From positions 1 to 16,894 of the forward strand of contig CAKRUB010000046.1 of the NCBI GenBank assembly GCA_934402375.1: DNA of 16,894 nt. Direction: 5' to 3'. Position numbers and translations under genes: made by a program. The notes under the pieces are model-generated. The model ran no database searches, was not told the origin of the DNA, and saw nothing but the letters and a program-made list of their open reading frames with translations. The stretch is from an uncultured Acetatifactor sp. (GTDB lineage: Bacteria > Bacillota > Clostridia > Lachnospirales > Lachnospiraceae). This document shows, in pieces, positions 8,698 through 16,047 of this stretch; the first letter of the stretch is position 1, and every line of letters begins with the position of its first letter.

Positions 8698-10308
8698 CTA
8701 AGTTGTTTTTGTCGGGCTAACCCCCTTGCCGTATTTTGCGGCATTATCCACACTGAAATTCCACTCTATCTCAACCCTCTTGTCCTTATAAGCATATACT
8801 CTTTTAATAAAAGTATCAACTACATCCTGCGTCAGTTCTTCTATATGAGAATATCGGATAATCTGTTTCATATCTTCTTCTGCCTTTTGGTATTCTTCTT
8901 CCAGTCTGTCGAGCTTTTCTATGGCTTCCTTTTCCAACACGGATAAAGAAGATAACCTCTCTGTCAGTTCCGTTGCCTTTCTTTGATATTCCGCAACCGG
9001 AAGCTTTGCAAGCGCATATTTCTCATATAGGGCATCTTTCTCTGCCTGTACCTGCCTTTTGTCCTGCCTGTATCCGTCCAGTTTCTTTTTTAACGCCTGA
9101 ATACCTGATTTCTGGAAAGAACACATGTTTTCTTTCTGCTTCACGGCATTGCCCCGCAGCATTAGTTCCTTATTCAGCATGAGCAGGACTGTTTCCTCCA
9201 ATAGATCAGCATTCATATAAGTACAGCACTCAGGTATTTGAAGCAGAGAATGTTTCCTGCACTCAAACCGCCTGTATTTGTTCCTTCCCCGGATTGGTTT
9301 ATAATTCAGGGAATACCCGCAGCCGCCGCAATACAGTTTCCCGGTCAGCGGATGTTTCTCTCTGTTCCGTGCAGTAGAACTTTCCGGTCTGAACGCCGAT
9401 ACCTGTCTAAAGATTTCCTCTGAAATCAGAGCCTCATGGTGATCAGGTATCACTTTCCAATCCTCTTTCGGCACAGCCAGACCGTTCTTGCTCCCTACCG
9501 ACTTTCTTACAGATTTCCCATATGCCATTTCCCCAAGATAAAAACGGTTATTCAGGATATTTCTGACTGCCTGACTGCTCCACGTATGAAGTTTTCTATC
9601 CTGTATTACCCTGTCAGGCTTACGAGTCTGCGTAATCGTCGGTATATTTTCCTCATAAAGCTGCTTTGCAATCTGCGTACTGCTTTTGCCCTGCATTGCA
9701 AGCGAAAAGATATACCGTACAATTCCTGCCTCTTGCTCATTCACTACAACAGCGTTTTTTACTTCCTTGCTTTTCTCATATCCGAAAGGAGCCTGTCCGA
9801 AAACATATTCGCCCTTTGCGCATTTGTTTTCAAAAGAAGTCTTTACCTTGACGGATACATCCTTACTGTATAAATCATATAAAAGTGTCTGAAACGCCGT
9901 ATCAATCTCTATGGTGCTTCCATGATGCTCCCTGCTGTCATAATGATCATTAAGGGCTATAAAACGGATGCCCATGAATGGAAATATCTGGTTCAGGTAT
10001 GTTCCCATTTCGATATAATCCCTTGAAAACCGGGACATATCTTTGACAATGATACAGCGTATTCTGTTTTCCTTTACCTCCTTCAATAGTTTCTGCATAC
10101 CCGGTCTTTCCATATTTGTGCCGGAGTAGCCATCATCACTAAATTCCATGACTTCATACTTTGAAAGTTCCGGATCGTGATGTATGTATTCTGAAATCTG
10201 CTTCCTCTGATTTCCGATACTGTTGCTCTCGTCCTGAATAAAACTGCCATTTTCGATGGCTCTTTTGTCCTCTAACGATAAGCGTAAATACATTGCCAGC
10301 CTATCCAT
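8698..10308 (-). CDS. Large serine recombinase 1 (third gene of the triad)
   Basis: Site-specific DNA recombinase of the large serine (resolvase/invertase) type, 536 aa. The N-terminal catalytic domain starts at once with MYLRLS (nucleophile S11, R9), then GYSGTNMERP (60-69) and KDMSRFSRD (89-97, R93 and R96). The recombinase domain (about 165-300) contains GQAPFGYEK. A zinc ribbon has C327xxC330 with C350 and C361/C362. A long coiled coil (about 390-490) follows, as in integrases that control the direction of recombination. It starts at ATG 10306-10308, whose A is the last base of the preceding gene's TAA. GGGGT lies a few bases upstream, so translation is probably coupled. All catalytic residues are present. 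It is the shortest of the three and lies nearest the element end. Confidence 0.93.
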   Translation of the reverse strand: MDRLAMYLRLSLEDKRAIENGSFIQDESNSIGNQRKQISEYIHHDPELSKYEVMEFSDDGYSGTNMERPGMQKLLKEVKENRIRCIIVKDMSRFSRDYIEMGTYLNQIFPFMGIRFIALNDHYDSREHHGSTIEIDTAFQTLLYDLYSKDVSVKVKTSFENKCAKGEYVFGQAPFGYEKSKEVKNAVVVNEQEAGIVRYIFSLAMQGKSSTQIAKQLYEENIPTITQTRKPDRVIQDRKLHTWSSQAVRNILNNRFYLGEMAYGKSVRKSVGSKNGLAVPKEDWKVIPDHHEALISEEIFRQVSAFRPESSTARNREKHPLTGKLYCGGCGYSLNYKPIRGRNKYRRFECRKHSLLQIPECCTYMNADLLEETVLLMLNKELMLRGNAVKQKENMCSFQKSGIQALKKKLDGYRQDKRQVQAEKDALYEKYALAKLPVAEYQRKATELTERLSSLSVLEKEAIEKLDRLEEEYQKAEEDMKQIIRYSHIEELTQDVVDTFIKRVYAYKDKRVEIEWNFSVDNAAKYGKGVSPTKTT

Positions 10309-12008
10309 TACCTCACCCCTTCCATGCTGTCAGCCGTAACCGTAAACAAAACCTCTATCCGTTTTCCCGGATAAATATATATCTTTTCGATAAAAGCCTC
10401 CACTACATCTTTTGTCAAATCCTTGCCGCTTTTCAGCTTTAAAAGCGCTTTTATGGCTGCCAGATACTTTGTCTCCAGTTTTTCCAATGCCTTTTTTTCT
10501 TTTTCCCATTCCTGCTGCTGTTTCCCCAGTTCTGCCAGTCTGTCCTCCTGCTTCATTTTAAATGACACATAATCCTTTTGAAGCATCTTCCCTGCACGGT
10601 AATCCATATATACGCTGCCTTCTTCTTCGCGGAAACGTCTTATTCTTGCTTCTGTATCGCTTAACTTTCTTTCTGTCTTTTTTACCGCCTCTGATATCCT
10701 TTCCTTTCCAAATTCCATGTAATGCTTTGGTTTGCTAAGGAAAACCTCAAATTCAATACGGATAAGGGGCAGCAATATATCCAAAAGTTCATTTTTGGAT
10801 ATGCGGTTCGCTTCGGGACATACCGCAACCTTAGTCTGTCCGCCATTCAGACAGAAATATCCGTCAAGTCTTGCTTTTTCCCCATCCGCATACTGCTTTA
10901 CACGGCTGCTACGTGTCATCTTCCTGCCGCATACCCCGCAATACAGCACATTATCAAAGATATTTTCCCCTATCGGACAGCCTTTTGTGGGATGACTGTG
11001 CGCCGCTGTCCTTGCTTTTATCTTGTGACGGATTTCCGACGCACTTTTAAACAGTTCTTCCCCGATAAGCGGCTCATGTGCGCCCTCCGTAACCACCCAT
11101 TCATCCTCCGGCTTATGGACACGGTTTTTCTCATTCCTTGCGGTAATGCTGGTCTTTCCCTGCACTAAAGTTCCGGCATAAGTTTCACTCTTTAAGATTC
11201 TCTCTACCGCACCTTTATCCCACCCCTTATAAGAGTCTGTATCGGCAGAATGATATACTTCCTTTGTTTTCTTATACTGATACGGGGGATTGATACGTCT
11301 GCGGTTTAGTTCATCTGCAACCGCAACATAACTTTCCGATTCAACAAACTTCTCATAAATAAACTTTACAATGCTTTCCGTATTCTCGTCAGGCAGCAGT
11401 ACCCGGCGCTTTCCACGCCACTCCGCCCTGTATCCATATGGCGGCGGTCCGCCTACATAGGAACCTTCCTCCCGTCTCTGCTTTAGATGCAGCTTCGCCT
11501 TTTTAGAAAAGTCTTTTGCGTACATATCGTTTACAAGGTTCTTGATTTCGGAAGCCATCTGCTTATTTTCATTTCCCTCTTTCCCGGTATCAAAACCATC
11601 TGCGACCGCTATAAACCTCACGCCCAAAAAAGGGAATATTTTTTCAATATAATTGCCTGCTTCCAAATAATTCCTTCCAAACCTTGACAGGTCTTTTACA
11701 ATGACGCAGTTGATTTCTCCAATCCTTATGTCCTGCAGCAGCCGCAGAAAGCCTTCCCTTTCAAAGTTGCTTCCTGTTTTCCCCAAATCCGTATAACATT
11801 CCACAACGTCAATCACTTCCCCCTTTTTTTGCCCGTTAAATTCTTCCACAAATTTCTTCGCTATCTCTATCTGAACCTCAACAGATTCATTCTTTTTGAC
11901 ATCCTGATCCGCTGAAAGCCTTGCATATATCCCCGCCTTATATCTTCGTTCATCACGCCCTGCCTCTGCCTGCTGTCCTGACGCTTTTCTTTTGGATACC
12001 CTTCCCAT
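10308..12008 (-). CDS. Large serine recombinase 2 (middle gene of the triad)
   Basis: 566-aa serine recombinase with a basic N-terminal extension of about 22 residues before the catalytic YARLS (S32). KDLSRFGRN lies at 105-113, and the recombinase domain contains GGPPPYGYR (186-194). The zinc ribbon is C357xxC360, C386 and C397, and a coiled coil covers about 430-510. It starts 3 bases after the stop codon of recombinase 3 (2-nt gap). AAGGAG about 9 nt upstream of the ATG lies inside the end of that gene. It overlaps recombinase 1 by one base. The tyrosine usual in the YSG motif is replaced (DLGKTGSNFERE). The chain is full length and looks active. It differs clearly from its neighbours, so the triad is not a recent duplication. 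Confidence 0.93.
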   Translation of the reverse strand: MGRVSKRKASGQQAEAGRDERRYKAGIYARLSADQDVKKNESVEVQIEIAKKFVEEFNGQKKGEVIDVVECYTDLGKTGSNFEREGFLRLLQDIRIGEINCVIVKDLSRFGRNYLEAGNYIEKIFPFLGVRFIAVADGFDTGKEGNENKQMASEIKNLVNDMYAKDFSKKAKLHLKQRREEGSYVGGPPPYGYRAEWRGKRRVLLPDENTESIVKFIYEKFVESESYVAVADELNRRRINPPYQYKKTKEVYHSADTDSYKGWDKGAVERILKSETYAGTLVQGKTSITARNEKNRVHKPEDEWVVTEGAHEPLIGEELFKSASEIRHKIKARTAAHSHPTKGCPIGENIFDNVLYCGVCGRKMTRSSRVKQYADGEKARLDGYFCLNGGQTKVAVCPEANRISKNELLDILLPLIRIEFEVFLSKPKHYMEFGKERISEAVKKTERKLSDTEARIRRFREEEGSVYMDYRAGKMLQKDYVSFKMKQEDRLAELGKQQQEWEKEKKALEKLETKYLAAIKALLKLKSGKDLTKDVVEAFIEKIYIYPGKRIEVLFTVTADSMEGVR

Positions 12009-12010
12009 TC

Positions 12011-13693
12011 CTACGCACTCCTTTCTGCCAAGCGGTTATTCGCTTTTTGTTCTTTTACCTTCCTGTTCACTTCCTGCATGATACGGAACTGATTCATATA
12101 GTAAAACTCAACTTCCAGCCTTTTATCTTCAAATACCGTAATTGCTTTTACCATACTGCATAGCGTATGGCGGTCTATCTCTTTCAGCTCCGAACTCTCC
12201 TGCATTGTCTTTAACCGTGCCGCCGATATAACGCCGTTCCTAAACAGTTCCTTTATCATGCCCTCCTGCTTTTTCTGCGCATCTTCAAATTCCGCCGCCT
12301 TCCGTTTGAAAGCCCCGTGCATCCTTTCAAACTCTTCCTTTGTAATAACACCCTGCCGCAGATCTTCATACAGACCGGAGCAGAGGGAATAATATTTATC
12401 CTGTTCTTCCTTCAGCCTTGCAATCTCTGTGTCATAGCGGACGATTGATTCAAAATTAGTCTCCATTTCCATAGCCTTTTCAAACATCTGCTTTTCTTGC
12501 AGGAAACAGTTCGCATAATGCCTGATCATTTCCACAATGATTTCTTTTAACCGTTCCTCCTCAATGCTGTGTCTGCTGCAGCCGTCTCCCCGGTTCTTTG
12601 TGGAACAGATGTAATAGACTCTGCTGGTATCCTTATAACGGTTTATCCGCCTGATCATCTGCTCCCCGCAATCCCCGCAGAATAAAATCCCCGTAAACAG
12701 ACTGTTTTCCTCCGTTACCGTGCTTACCCTGCCGTCTGCTTTCAATAGATTCCGGACAATCCGGAACTGGTCTTCCGATATGACCGCCTCATGGGTATTC
12801 TCCACCTTTATCCATTCTTCCTGCGGTTTATCCACGCTTTTTTTCAGCTTATAATTGATTTTTTCCCTTTTGCCCTGAACCATATGCCCTAAATAGGTTT
12901 CGTTTGTGAGTATCCGCTTTACGGTGGCGCTGCTCCAGCTTGACTTTACCGCACCCGAAAATCCGCCTTTATAATTTGCGCCCATAGACTTTTTATATTC
13001 CTTCGGGGAAAGAATACCCAGCCCATTCAGCTTTTCCGCAATCGCACATACAGCCATTCCTTCCATCTTCCATGCAAATATCTTCCTGACTATATCCGCT
13101 GCATACTCGTCCGGTACAAGGCGGCTTTTATTATTTTCCGCTTTCTTGTATCCGTATGGGGCAAAGGGTGCAATACATTCCCCGTTCTTCCTTTTTACCT
13201 CAAACTGGCTTTTTACTTTGGTGGAAATATCCCTGCAATAAGAATCATTGATAAAATTCTTGACCGGAAGAACAATGCCGCTTTCCGCCGTGTCCGCCTG
13301 AAAGCTGTCATAATGGTCCGTAAGCGCAATGAAGCGCACTGAAAGAGCCGGAAAGACTTTCTGTATATACCTTCCGGATTCAATGTAGTCACGCCCAAAG
13401 CGGGAAAGGTCTTTTACAATGACACAGTTTACCTTTCCTGCCTCAATATCGCTTATCATTCTTTTAAATTCCGGTCTGTCGAAATTACTGCCCGAAAATC
13501 CATCATCAACATAGATATCATACAGTTCTATATCCTGCTGCTCATGGATAAAGGCTCTGATCAGCTCCCTCTGATTCCCGATACTGTTACTCTCGGATTT
13601 CAGATTGCCCTCTCTGTCTGTCACATCCCCGACATCACTGTCGTCCCTTGAAAGACGGAGATACATAGCTGCTAGAAATTGTTTCCTATTCAT
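12011..13693 (-). CDS. Large serine recombinase 3 (first gene of the triad)
   Basis: 560-aa serine recombinase. The catalytic domain begins MYLRLS (S15), then DGFSGSNFDRPE (64-75) and KDLSRFGRD (94-102). The recombinase domain contains PFAPYGYKK. The zinc ribbon is C339xxC342, C363 and C372, and a coiled coil lies at about 400-470. It is the promoter-proximal gene of the three. A good Shine-Dalgarno site (AGGAGTGA) precedes the ATG at 13693, and a palindromic region lies upstream. Its N-terminal insert (about 18-35, DSDVGDVTDREGNLKSESNS) is longer than in recombinase 2 and shares the ESNSIGNQR motif with recombinase 1. It probably works with the other two in excision or insertion; which protein does which cannot be read from sequence. 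Confidence 0.93.
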   Translation of the reverse strand: MNRKQFLAAMYLRLSRDDSDVGDVTDREGNLKSESNSIGNQRELIRAFIHEQQDIELYDIYVDDGFSGSNFDRPEFKRMISDIEAGKVNCVIVKDLSRFGRDYIESGRYIQKVFPALSVRFIALTDHYDSFQADTAESGIVLPVKNFINDSYCRDISTKVKSQFEVKRKNGECIAPFAPYGYKKAENNKSRLVPDEYAADIVRKIFAWKMEGMAVCAIAEKLNGLGILSPKEYKKSMGANYKGGFSGAVKSSWSSATVKRILTNETYLGHMVQGKREKINYKLKKSVDKPQEEWIKVENTHEAVISEDQFRIVRNLLKADGRVSTVTEENSLFTGILFCGDCGEQMIRRINRYKDTSRVYYICSTKNRGDGCSRHSIEEERLKEIIVEMIRHYANCFLQEKQMFEKAMEMETNFESIVRYDTEIARLKEEQDKYYSLCSGLYEDLRQGVITKEEFERMHGAFKRKAAEFEDAQKKQEGMIKELFRNGVISAARLKTMQESSELKEIDRHTLCSMVKAITVFEDKRLEVEFYYMNQFRIMQEVNRKVKEQKANNRLAERSA

Positions 13694-13721
13694 TCTATCA
13701 CTCCTGACTTACGATTATTCA

Positions 13722-13799
13722 GTTAATATTAACCGTTAATCAAGAGTAACCACTGATTTGTCCTGATTTTAGATTAACATAACTTTTTGATTCTTTCAA
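13722..13799 (-). promoter_or_regulatory. Recombinase operon upstream region with palindrome
   Basis: A perfect 12-bp palindrome, GTTAATATTAAC (13722-13733), is followed by another GTTAAT (13735-13740), and a further ATTAAC half lies at 13773-13778. A weak promoter candidate, TTGAAA (13794-13799), 17 nt, TAATCT (13771-13776), overlaps the distal half-site. The palindrome lies about 30-40 bases before the recombinase start codon, where an operator would act. The regulator is unknown. Confidence 0.35.
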
Positions 13800-13812
13800 G
13801 GCTTTTATAGAT

Positions 13813-14085
13813 TCAAATATGAATTTCTGCCAAATGCCTTAAATATTCTTCCATCTTATCATCTATGGTTGGTCCCTCCTTTTGAAACCGGACTTTTACC
13901 ACATAATCTCCAATACGGTGAATAAAAAGGTTATTTGTCTGCTTTGCAAAAAGCTCCAGCTTTTTTTCAACCGGAAGTTTTGTATCAATCTTAATGTCCC
14001 TGATGTCTGTCAGGGTATTGATATCCACTGTCCGTACATCCACCGTTTCCATTGCATCTAATTCTTCATCCGTTATATCAAGCAT
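13813..14085 (-). CDS. Small unknown protein, acidic N-terminus
   Basis: A 90-aa protein starting MLDITDEEL at 14085. The frame also has an ATG at 14097, but GGGGA sits 6 nt before the 14085 start and the candidate promoter would leave only a short leader. It is acidic in the first third (ITDEELDAMETVDVRTVD), then has KLPVEKKLELFAKQ and a probable beta region, GDYVVKVRF. No cysteines, no membrane segment and no helix-turn-helix were recognised. The pattern recalls small DUF6870-like proteins common in clostridial mobile elements, but this is from memory and unverified. It lies between the MazF terminator and the recombinases on the same strand, so it may belong to the recombinase transcription unit. 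Function unknown. Confidence 0.75.
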   Translation of the reverse strand: MLDITDEELDAMETVDVRTVDINTLTDIRDIKIDTKLPVEKKLELFAKQTNNLFIHRIGDYVVKVRFQKEGPTIDDKMEEYLRHLAEIHI

Positions 14086-14112
14086 TACAATCCCCATCCT
14101 GCACCATTCCTT

Positions 14113-14142
14113 ACTATATTTATTCTTTTATCAGATTGTCCT
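14113..14142 (-). promoter_or_regulatory. Possible promoter for the 90-aa gene
   Basis: AGGACA (14137-14142), an 18-nt spacer and TATAGT (14113-14118). The -10 box matches at five of six positions and the -35 box at four. It lies just after the terminator of the mazF unit and points at the small gene. Confidence 0.35.
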
Positions 14143-14145
14143 ATG

Positions 14146-14164
14146 ACATACGGCTTCCGTATGT
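14146..14164. repeat. Perfect hairpin next to the mazF terminator
   Basis: ACATACGG, loop CTT, CCGTATGT: an 8-bp perfect stem. On the plus strand it is followed by TAAAAAG, on the minus strand by CATAGGA, so there is no T-run of its own. It stands directly after the GCCGG hairpin terminator and may reinforce it or mark a protein-binding site. Confidence 0.6.
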
Positions 14165-14189
14165 AAAAAGCCGGACATCTGCCCGGCTT
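14165..14189 (-). terminator. Rho-independent terminator of the mazF unit
   Basis: On the minus strand AAGCCGG, an 8-nt loop, then CCGGCTT continuing into TTTT (14165-14169). It begins about 30 bases after the stop codon of the MazF-type gene. Confidence 0.82.
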
Positions 14190-14217
14190 CCCTATGGTAT
14201 GATAATATGTCCTTTCC

Positions 14218-14583
14218 TTAATTATATCTGTCAAACACTCCCACCTGCACCTGTACGCCCTCCGTGATCCTGTCAAGCGTTTCTTCATCAACCTTTCCCA
14301 TGTGTTCTATGATACGGTCAAAGTTCAGCGCCGTTACCTGTTCGCAGAGTGCTATGCTGTGCTGATCCAGCCCCTCCGTCTTGTACGCAGATATGAATAC
14401 ATGGGTGGGCAGGCTTCTTTTCTTGTAAACCTTAGTGGACAGCGGAACAACCGTTAAGACAGTGCTGTGCTTATTTGCCATGTTGTTGCTGACTACCACC
14501 ACCGGGCGCATACCGCCCTGCATACTTCCCTGATACTGTACGCCCAAGTCGGCATACAGTATATCGCCTCTCCTTATCTTCAT
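14218..14583 (-). CDS. MazF/PemK-type endoribonuclease toxin
   Basis: A 121-aa protein of the MazF/PemK family, sequence-specific mRNA-cleaving toxins in type II toxin-antitoxin systems. It starts MKIRRGDILYADLG, then GGMRPVVVVSN with the likely catalytic R26, VVPLST (45-50, likely catalytic Ser/Thr), PTHV and CEQVTALN, and has the family's usual size. The open frame extends to 14607. The 14583 ATG is chosen because MKIRRGDI is where the family begins and because it overlaps the upstream stop as ATGA, a coupled start. The upstream partner is not a recognisable MazE/AbrB-like or ribbon-helix-helix antitoxin but a recombinase-like protein. A terminator follows. It could stabilise the element, or it may have lost toxicity. 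Confidence 0.9.
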   Translation of the reverse strand: MKIRRGDILYADLGVQYQGSMQGGMRPVVVVSNNMANKHSTVLTVVPLSTKVYKKRSLPTHVFISAYKTEGLDQHSIALCEQVTALNFDRIIEHMGKVDEETLDRITEGVQVQVGVFDRYN

Positions 14584-15008
14584 CGGCAGCCTATGCCTCC
14601 GTCCCATATCGGTCTTTCCTTATCGGCAGTACACTTTGCTGTATCGTACATATGGTACTGCATGGTTGAAAGCTCAAAAAAGCCAACGCCGATATTGGCG
14701 GCATCATGCATAAATTCTTCCAGATCGGACTTGTCCGCTGTTATGTCAGTCATATTTTCCACAACGACCGTATCATACCGCCCGGTAATCAGACGGGTAA
14801 TCAGCATATTTACCGCATCACGGTCAATATCCCTGTCCGGGCCCTTATTGACGATAGTTTCATTCATCAGTGCTATTCCTGCCAGGCTGCACTTCCGGCG
14901 GTTTGCCTGAATAATCCTGCGGATATTGCTTTCCGACTTGTTGGAGTTCATAAACATAACTGCCGGATGCACCAATGCCCCGACAGCGACACTTTTCACA
15001 TTGCACAT
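14580..15008 (-). CDS. Decayed serine-recombinase-like domain protein, coupled to MazF
   Basis: A 142-aa protein whose C-terminal half aligns by eye with the catalytic domain of the nearby recombinases. The spacing of GRYDTVVVENMTDITADKSDLEEF and NIGVGFFEL matches that of CVIVKDLSRFGRDY and GVRFIAV in the active enzymes. Where those have KDLSRFGR this protein has ENMTDITA, so the two essential arginines are missing. The N-terminus (VGALVHPAVMFM) lacks the YxRxS nucleophile motif. There is no recombinase domain or zinc ribbon. Start: ATG at 15008 with AGGTGA 5 nt upstream; a GTG at 15017 also exists. Its TGA overlaps the MazF ATG as ATGA. A catalytic role looks impossible. DNA binding, dimerisation with a recombinase, or neutralising MazF are all open. 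Confidence 0.72.
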   Translation of the reverse strand: MCNVKSVAVGALVHPAVMFMNSNKSESNIRRIIQANRRKCSLAGIALMNETIVNKGPDRDIDRDAVNMLITRLITGRYDTVVVENMTDITADKSDLEEFMHDAANIGVGFFELSTMQYHMYDTAKCTADKERPIWDGGIGCR

Positions 15009-15071
15009 GATAATCACCTGTTCTTTCTTTTATTTTCATTGACTGAAACAAAAGAGAAGTTTTTGCCGGCA

Positions 15072-15144
15072 TTATCCTCTCATACAGGGAAGCCTTGTCT
15101 GCTGTTATCTGATAACTGCAAGGCTTTCCTGTATCAGAGGATAA
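15072..15144. repeat. Large inverted repeat, 26-bp arms
   Basis: The arms at 15072-15097 and 15119-15144 pair at 24 of 26 positions, plus one G-U and one mismatch. They begin TTATCCTCT and end AGAGGATAA. The 21-nt centre holds a further GTTAT/ATAAC stem with a CTG loop. The whole forms one long cruciform or RNA hairpin. There is no T-run on either side, so it is not a standard terminator. It lies 64 bases before the start of the recombinase-like gene. Confidence 0.85.
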
Positions 15145-15145
15145 C

Positions 15146-15161
15146 GTGGCGTTTCCGCCAC
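15146..15161. repeat. Perfect GC-rich hairpin
   Basis: GTGGCG, loop TTTC, CGCCAC: a 6-bp stem starting one base after the large inverted repeat ends, as if part of the same structured array. No T-run follows on either strand. Confidence 0.65.
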
Positions 15162-15175
15162 ATTACCTCTCTGTT

Positions 15176-15196
15176 CAATCTGAAAATATCAGATTG
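15176..15196. repeat. Perfect hairpin over the end of the open frame
   Basis: CAATCTGA, loop AAATA, TCAGATTG: an 8-bp perfect stem that covers the stop codon of the open frame ending at 15175. It is part of the series of hairpins from 15072. Confidence 0.65.
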
Positions 15197-15230
15197 GCTC
15201 TCGCTTGTCCCCGAACCGGGTAACATACAC

Positions 15231-15316
15231 TGGGACGGCTCCCATCCCACACTGCACCTCCGCCATGCCCAACCAGACGGAATCCACAGGTAGCCACTCC
15301 CGAAAAATGCTTTTCG
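15231..15316. repeat. Two further short hairpins
   Basis: TGGGA-CGGC-TCCCA (15231-15244) and CGAAAA-ATGC-TTTTCG (15301-15316) are perfect stems with 4-nt loops. They extend the hairpin-dense zone. Each could occur by chance; the cluster is less likely to. Confidence 0.45.
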
Positions 15317-15507
15317 CTGAAATTCCGGTGCCGTTCTATCTCATTACCTCTGGCTGCCATACCAGTAGGCACAATCCTCTGCTCCATACCTTCACGAGCA
15401 ACAATGTTATCCATTGCAGGCACATCTTCGCACGAAATGGGATTCTGCCACCCCTTTATCCCTACATAAGCATGAACGGATAAAAAGGCGAAAATAAAAT
15501 CAGGTGT

Positions 15508-15786
15508 ATGCGTGTCCTATGAAATTGTTTTGGCTTTCTCAAGCCTGCAACTATCATAACTGAAAGGGGATTGTTTTCAGAGTGCCAGATTGCACTATTT
15601 GTAGATGATTTATGCCACCTTGAAAATTGAAAAAATCAGTCCTCTAATATAAATAAGAACTGAATCTTTTTTAGTCATTATTCAGCATCTCCAAGAGAAA
15701 GTTACAATGACGAATATCATATAAGTCTGATTTTAAATACCTATTTTAATAATTTATTTATAACAATACATATTTTTAGTATAATT
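15508..15786. other. AT-rich stretch without recognisable genes
   Basis: No open frame with a plausible start was found on either strand. A small hairpin, GGCTT-TCTC-AAGCC (15532-15545), and a distant CTGAAT/ATTCAG pair are the only structures seen. Composition shifts here from mixed to strongly AT-rich and stays so to the right edge. Confidence 0.5.
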
Positions 15787-15828
15787 AAAATACCAGTTAA
15801 CTTTTAAGTTCAGAAGTTAGCTGGTATT
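15787..15828 (-). terminator. Terminator of the secreted-protein operon
   Basis: Stem arms AATACCAGTTAACTT and AAGTTAGCTGGTATT pair at 14 positions plus one G-U, around a 10-nt loop. On the minus strand the stem runs into TTTTAATTAT. It begins 3 bases after the stop codon of the 66-aa gene. Confidence 0.8.
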
Positions 15829-15830
15829 AA

Positions 15831-16031
15831 CTATTCCTTTTTATTCACCATTTGAGTGATTGCATCAATAGCTATAGTTATGGCTGAAATAATAAAAATA
15901 ATACCACCAATTTCCCCAATGATTAAAGGAATACCGTAATCAGCATTAAATACTACTATTCCAAAAGATATTACCATGATTAAAGCACTAAGGACTACTG
16001 CAAATTTTGATATTATTTTTATCTTCTCCAT
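15831..16031 (-). CDS. Small two-helix membrane protein, unknown
   Basis: A 66-aa protein with two hydrophobic segments (about 9-29 and 35-59), separated by NADYG. It has a short basic N-terminus (MEKIKIISK) and the tail MVNKKE. The start at 16031 has GAGGAG at good spacing. It follows the secreted-protein gene after 16 nt and precedes a terminator, so it is the last gene of the operon. The size and position beside an exported protein would fit an immunity or accessory membrane protein. That is only inference; no family was recognised. Confidence 0.75.
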   Translation of the reverse strand: MEKIKIISKFAVVLSALIMVISFGIVVFNADYGIPLIIGEIGGIIFIISAITIAIDAITQMVNKKE

Positions 16032-16047
16032 AAAATCTCCTCAAATT

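Larger units (their letters stand above)
15175..15507 (-). other. Hairpin-bearing open frame without start signals, unknown
   Basis: The minus frame is open for about 110 codons, ending at TGA 15175-15177. It reads, among other parts, DFIFAFLSVHAYVGIKGWQN, MAARGNEIERHRNF and GSRPSVCYPVRGQARANLIF. It has no ATG with a good Shine-Dalgarno site, and its first in-frame start candidate (GTG 15423) has none either. The stop codon lies inside a hairpin. It may be the 3' part of a lost gene, a structured RNA that happens to be open, or a real small gene. No family recognised. Confidence 0.3.

Noticed and set aside
14085..14291. A 68-aa minus-strand frame between the mazF gene and the 90-aa gene
   Set aside because: It runs through two hairpins and a terminator and overlaps the end of mazF; basic and low-complexity, no start signal.
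14860..15072. A 70-aa minus-strand frame starting MPAKTSLLFQS
   Set aside because: Overlaps the recombinase-like gene in another frame; no ribosome-binding site, and the other frame has an AGGTGA-led start and the coupled MazF overlap.
15072..15316. CRISPR array
   Set aside because: The repeats are inverted, of different sequence and spacing; there are no direct repeats with unique spacers.
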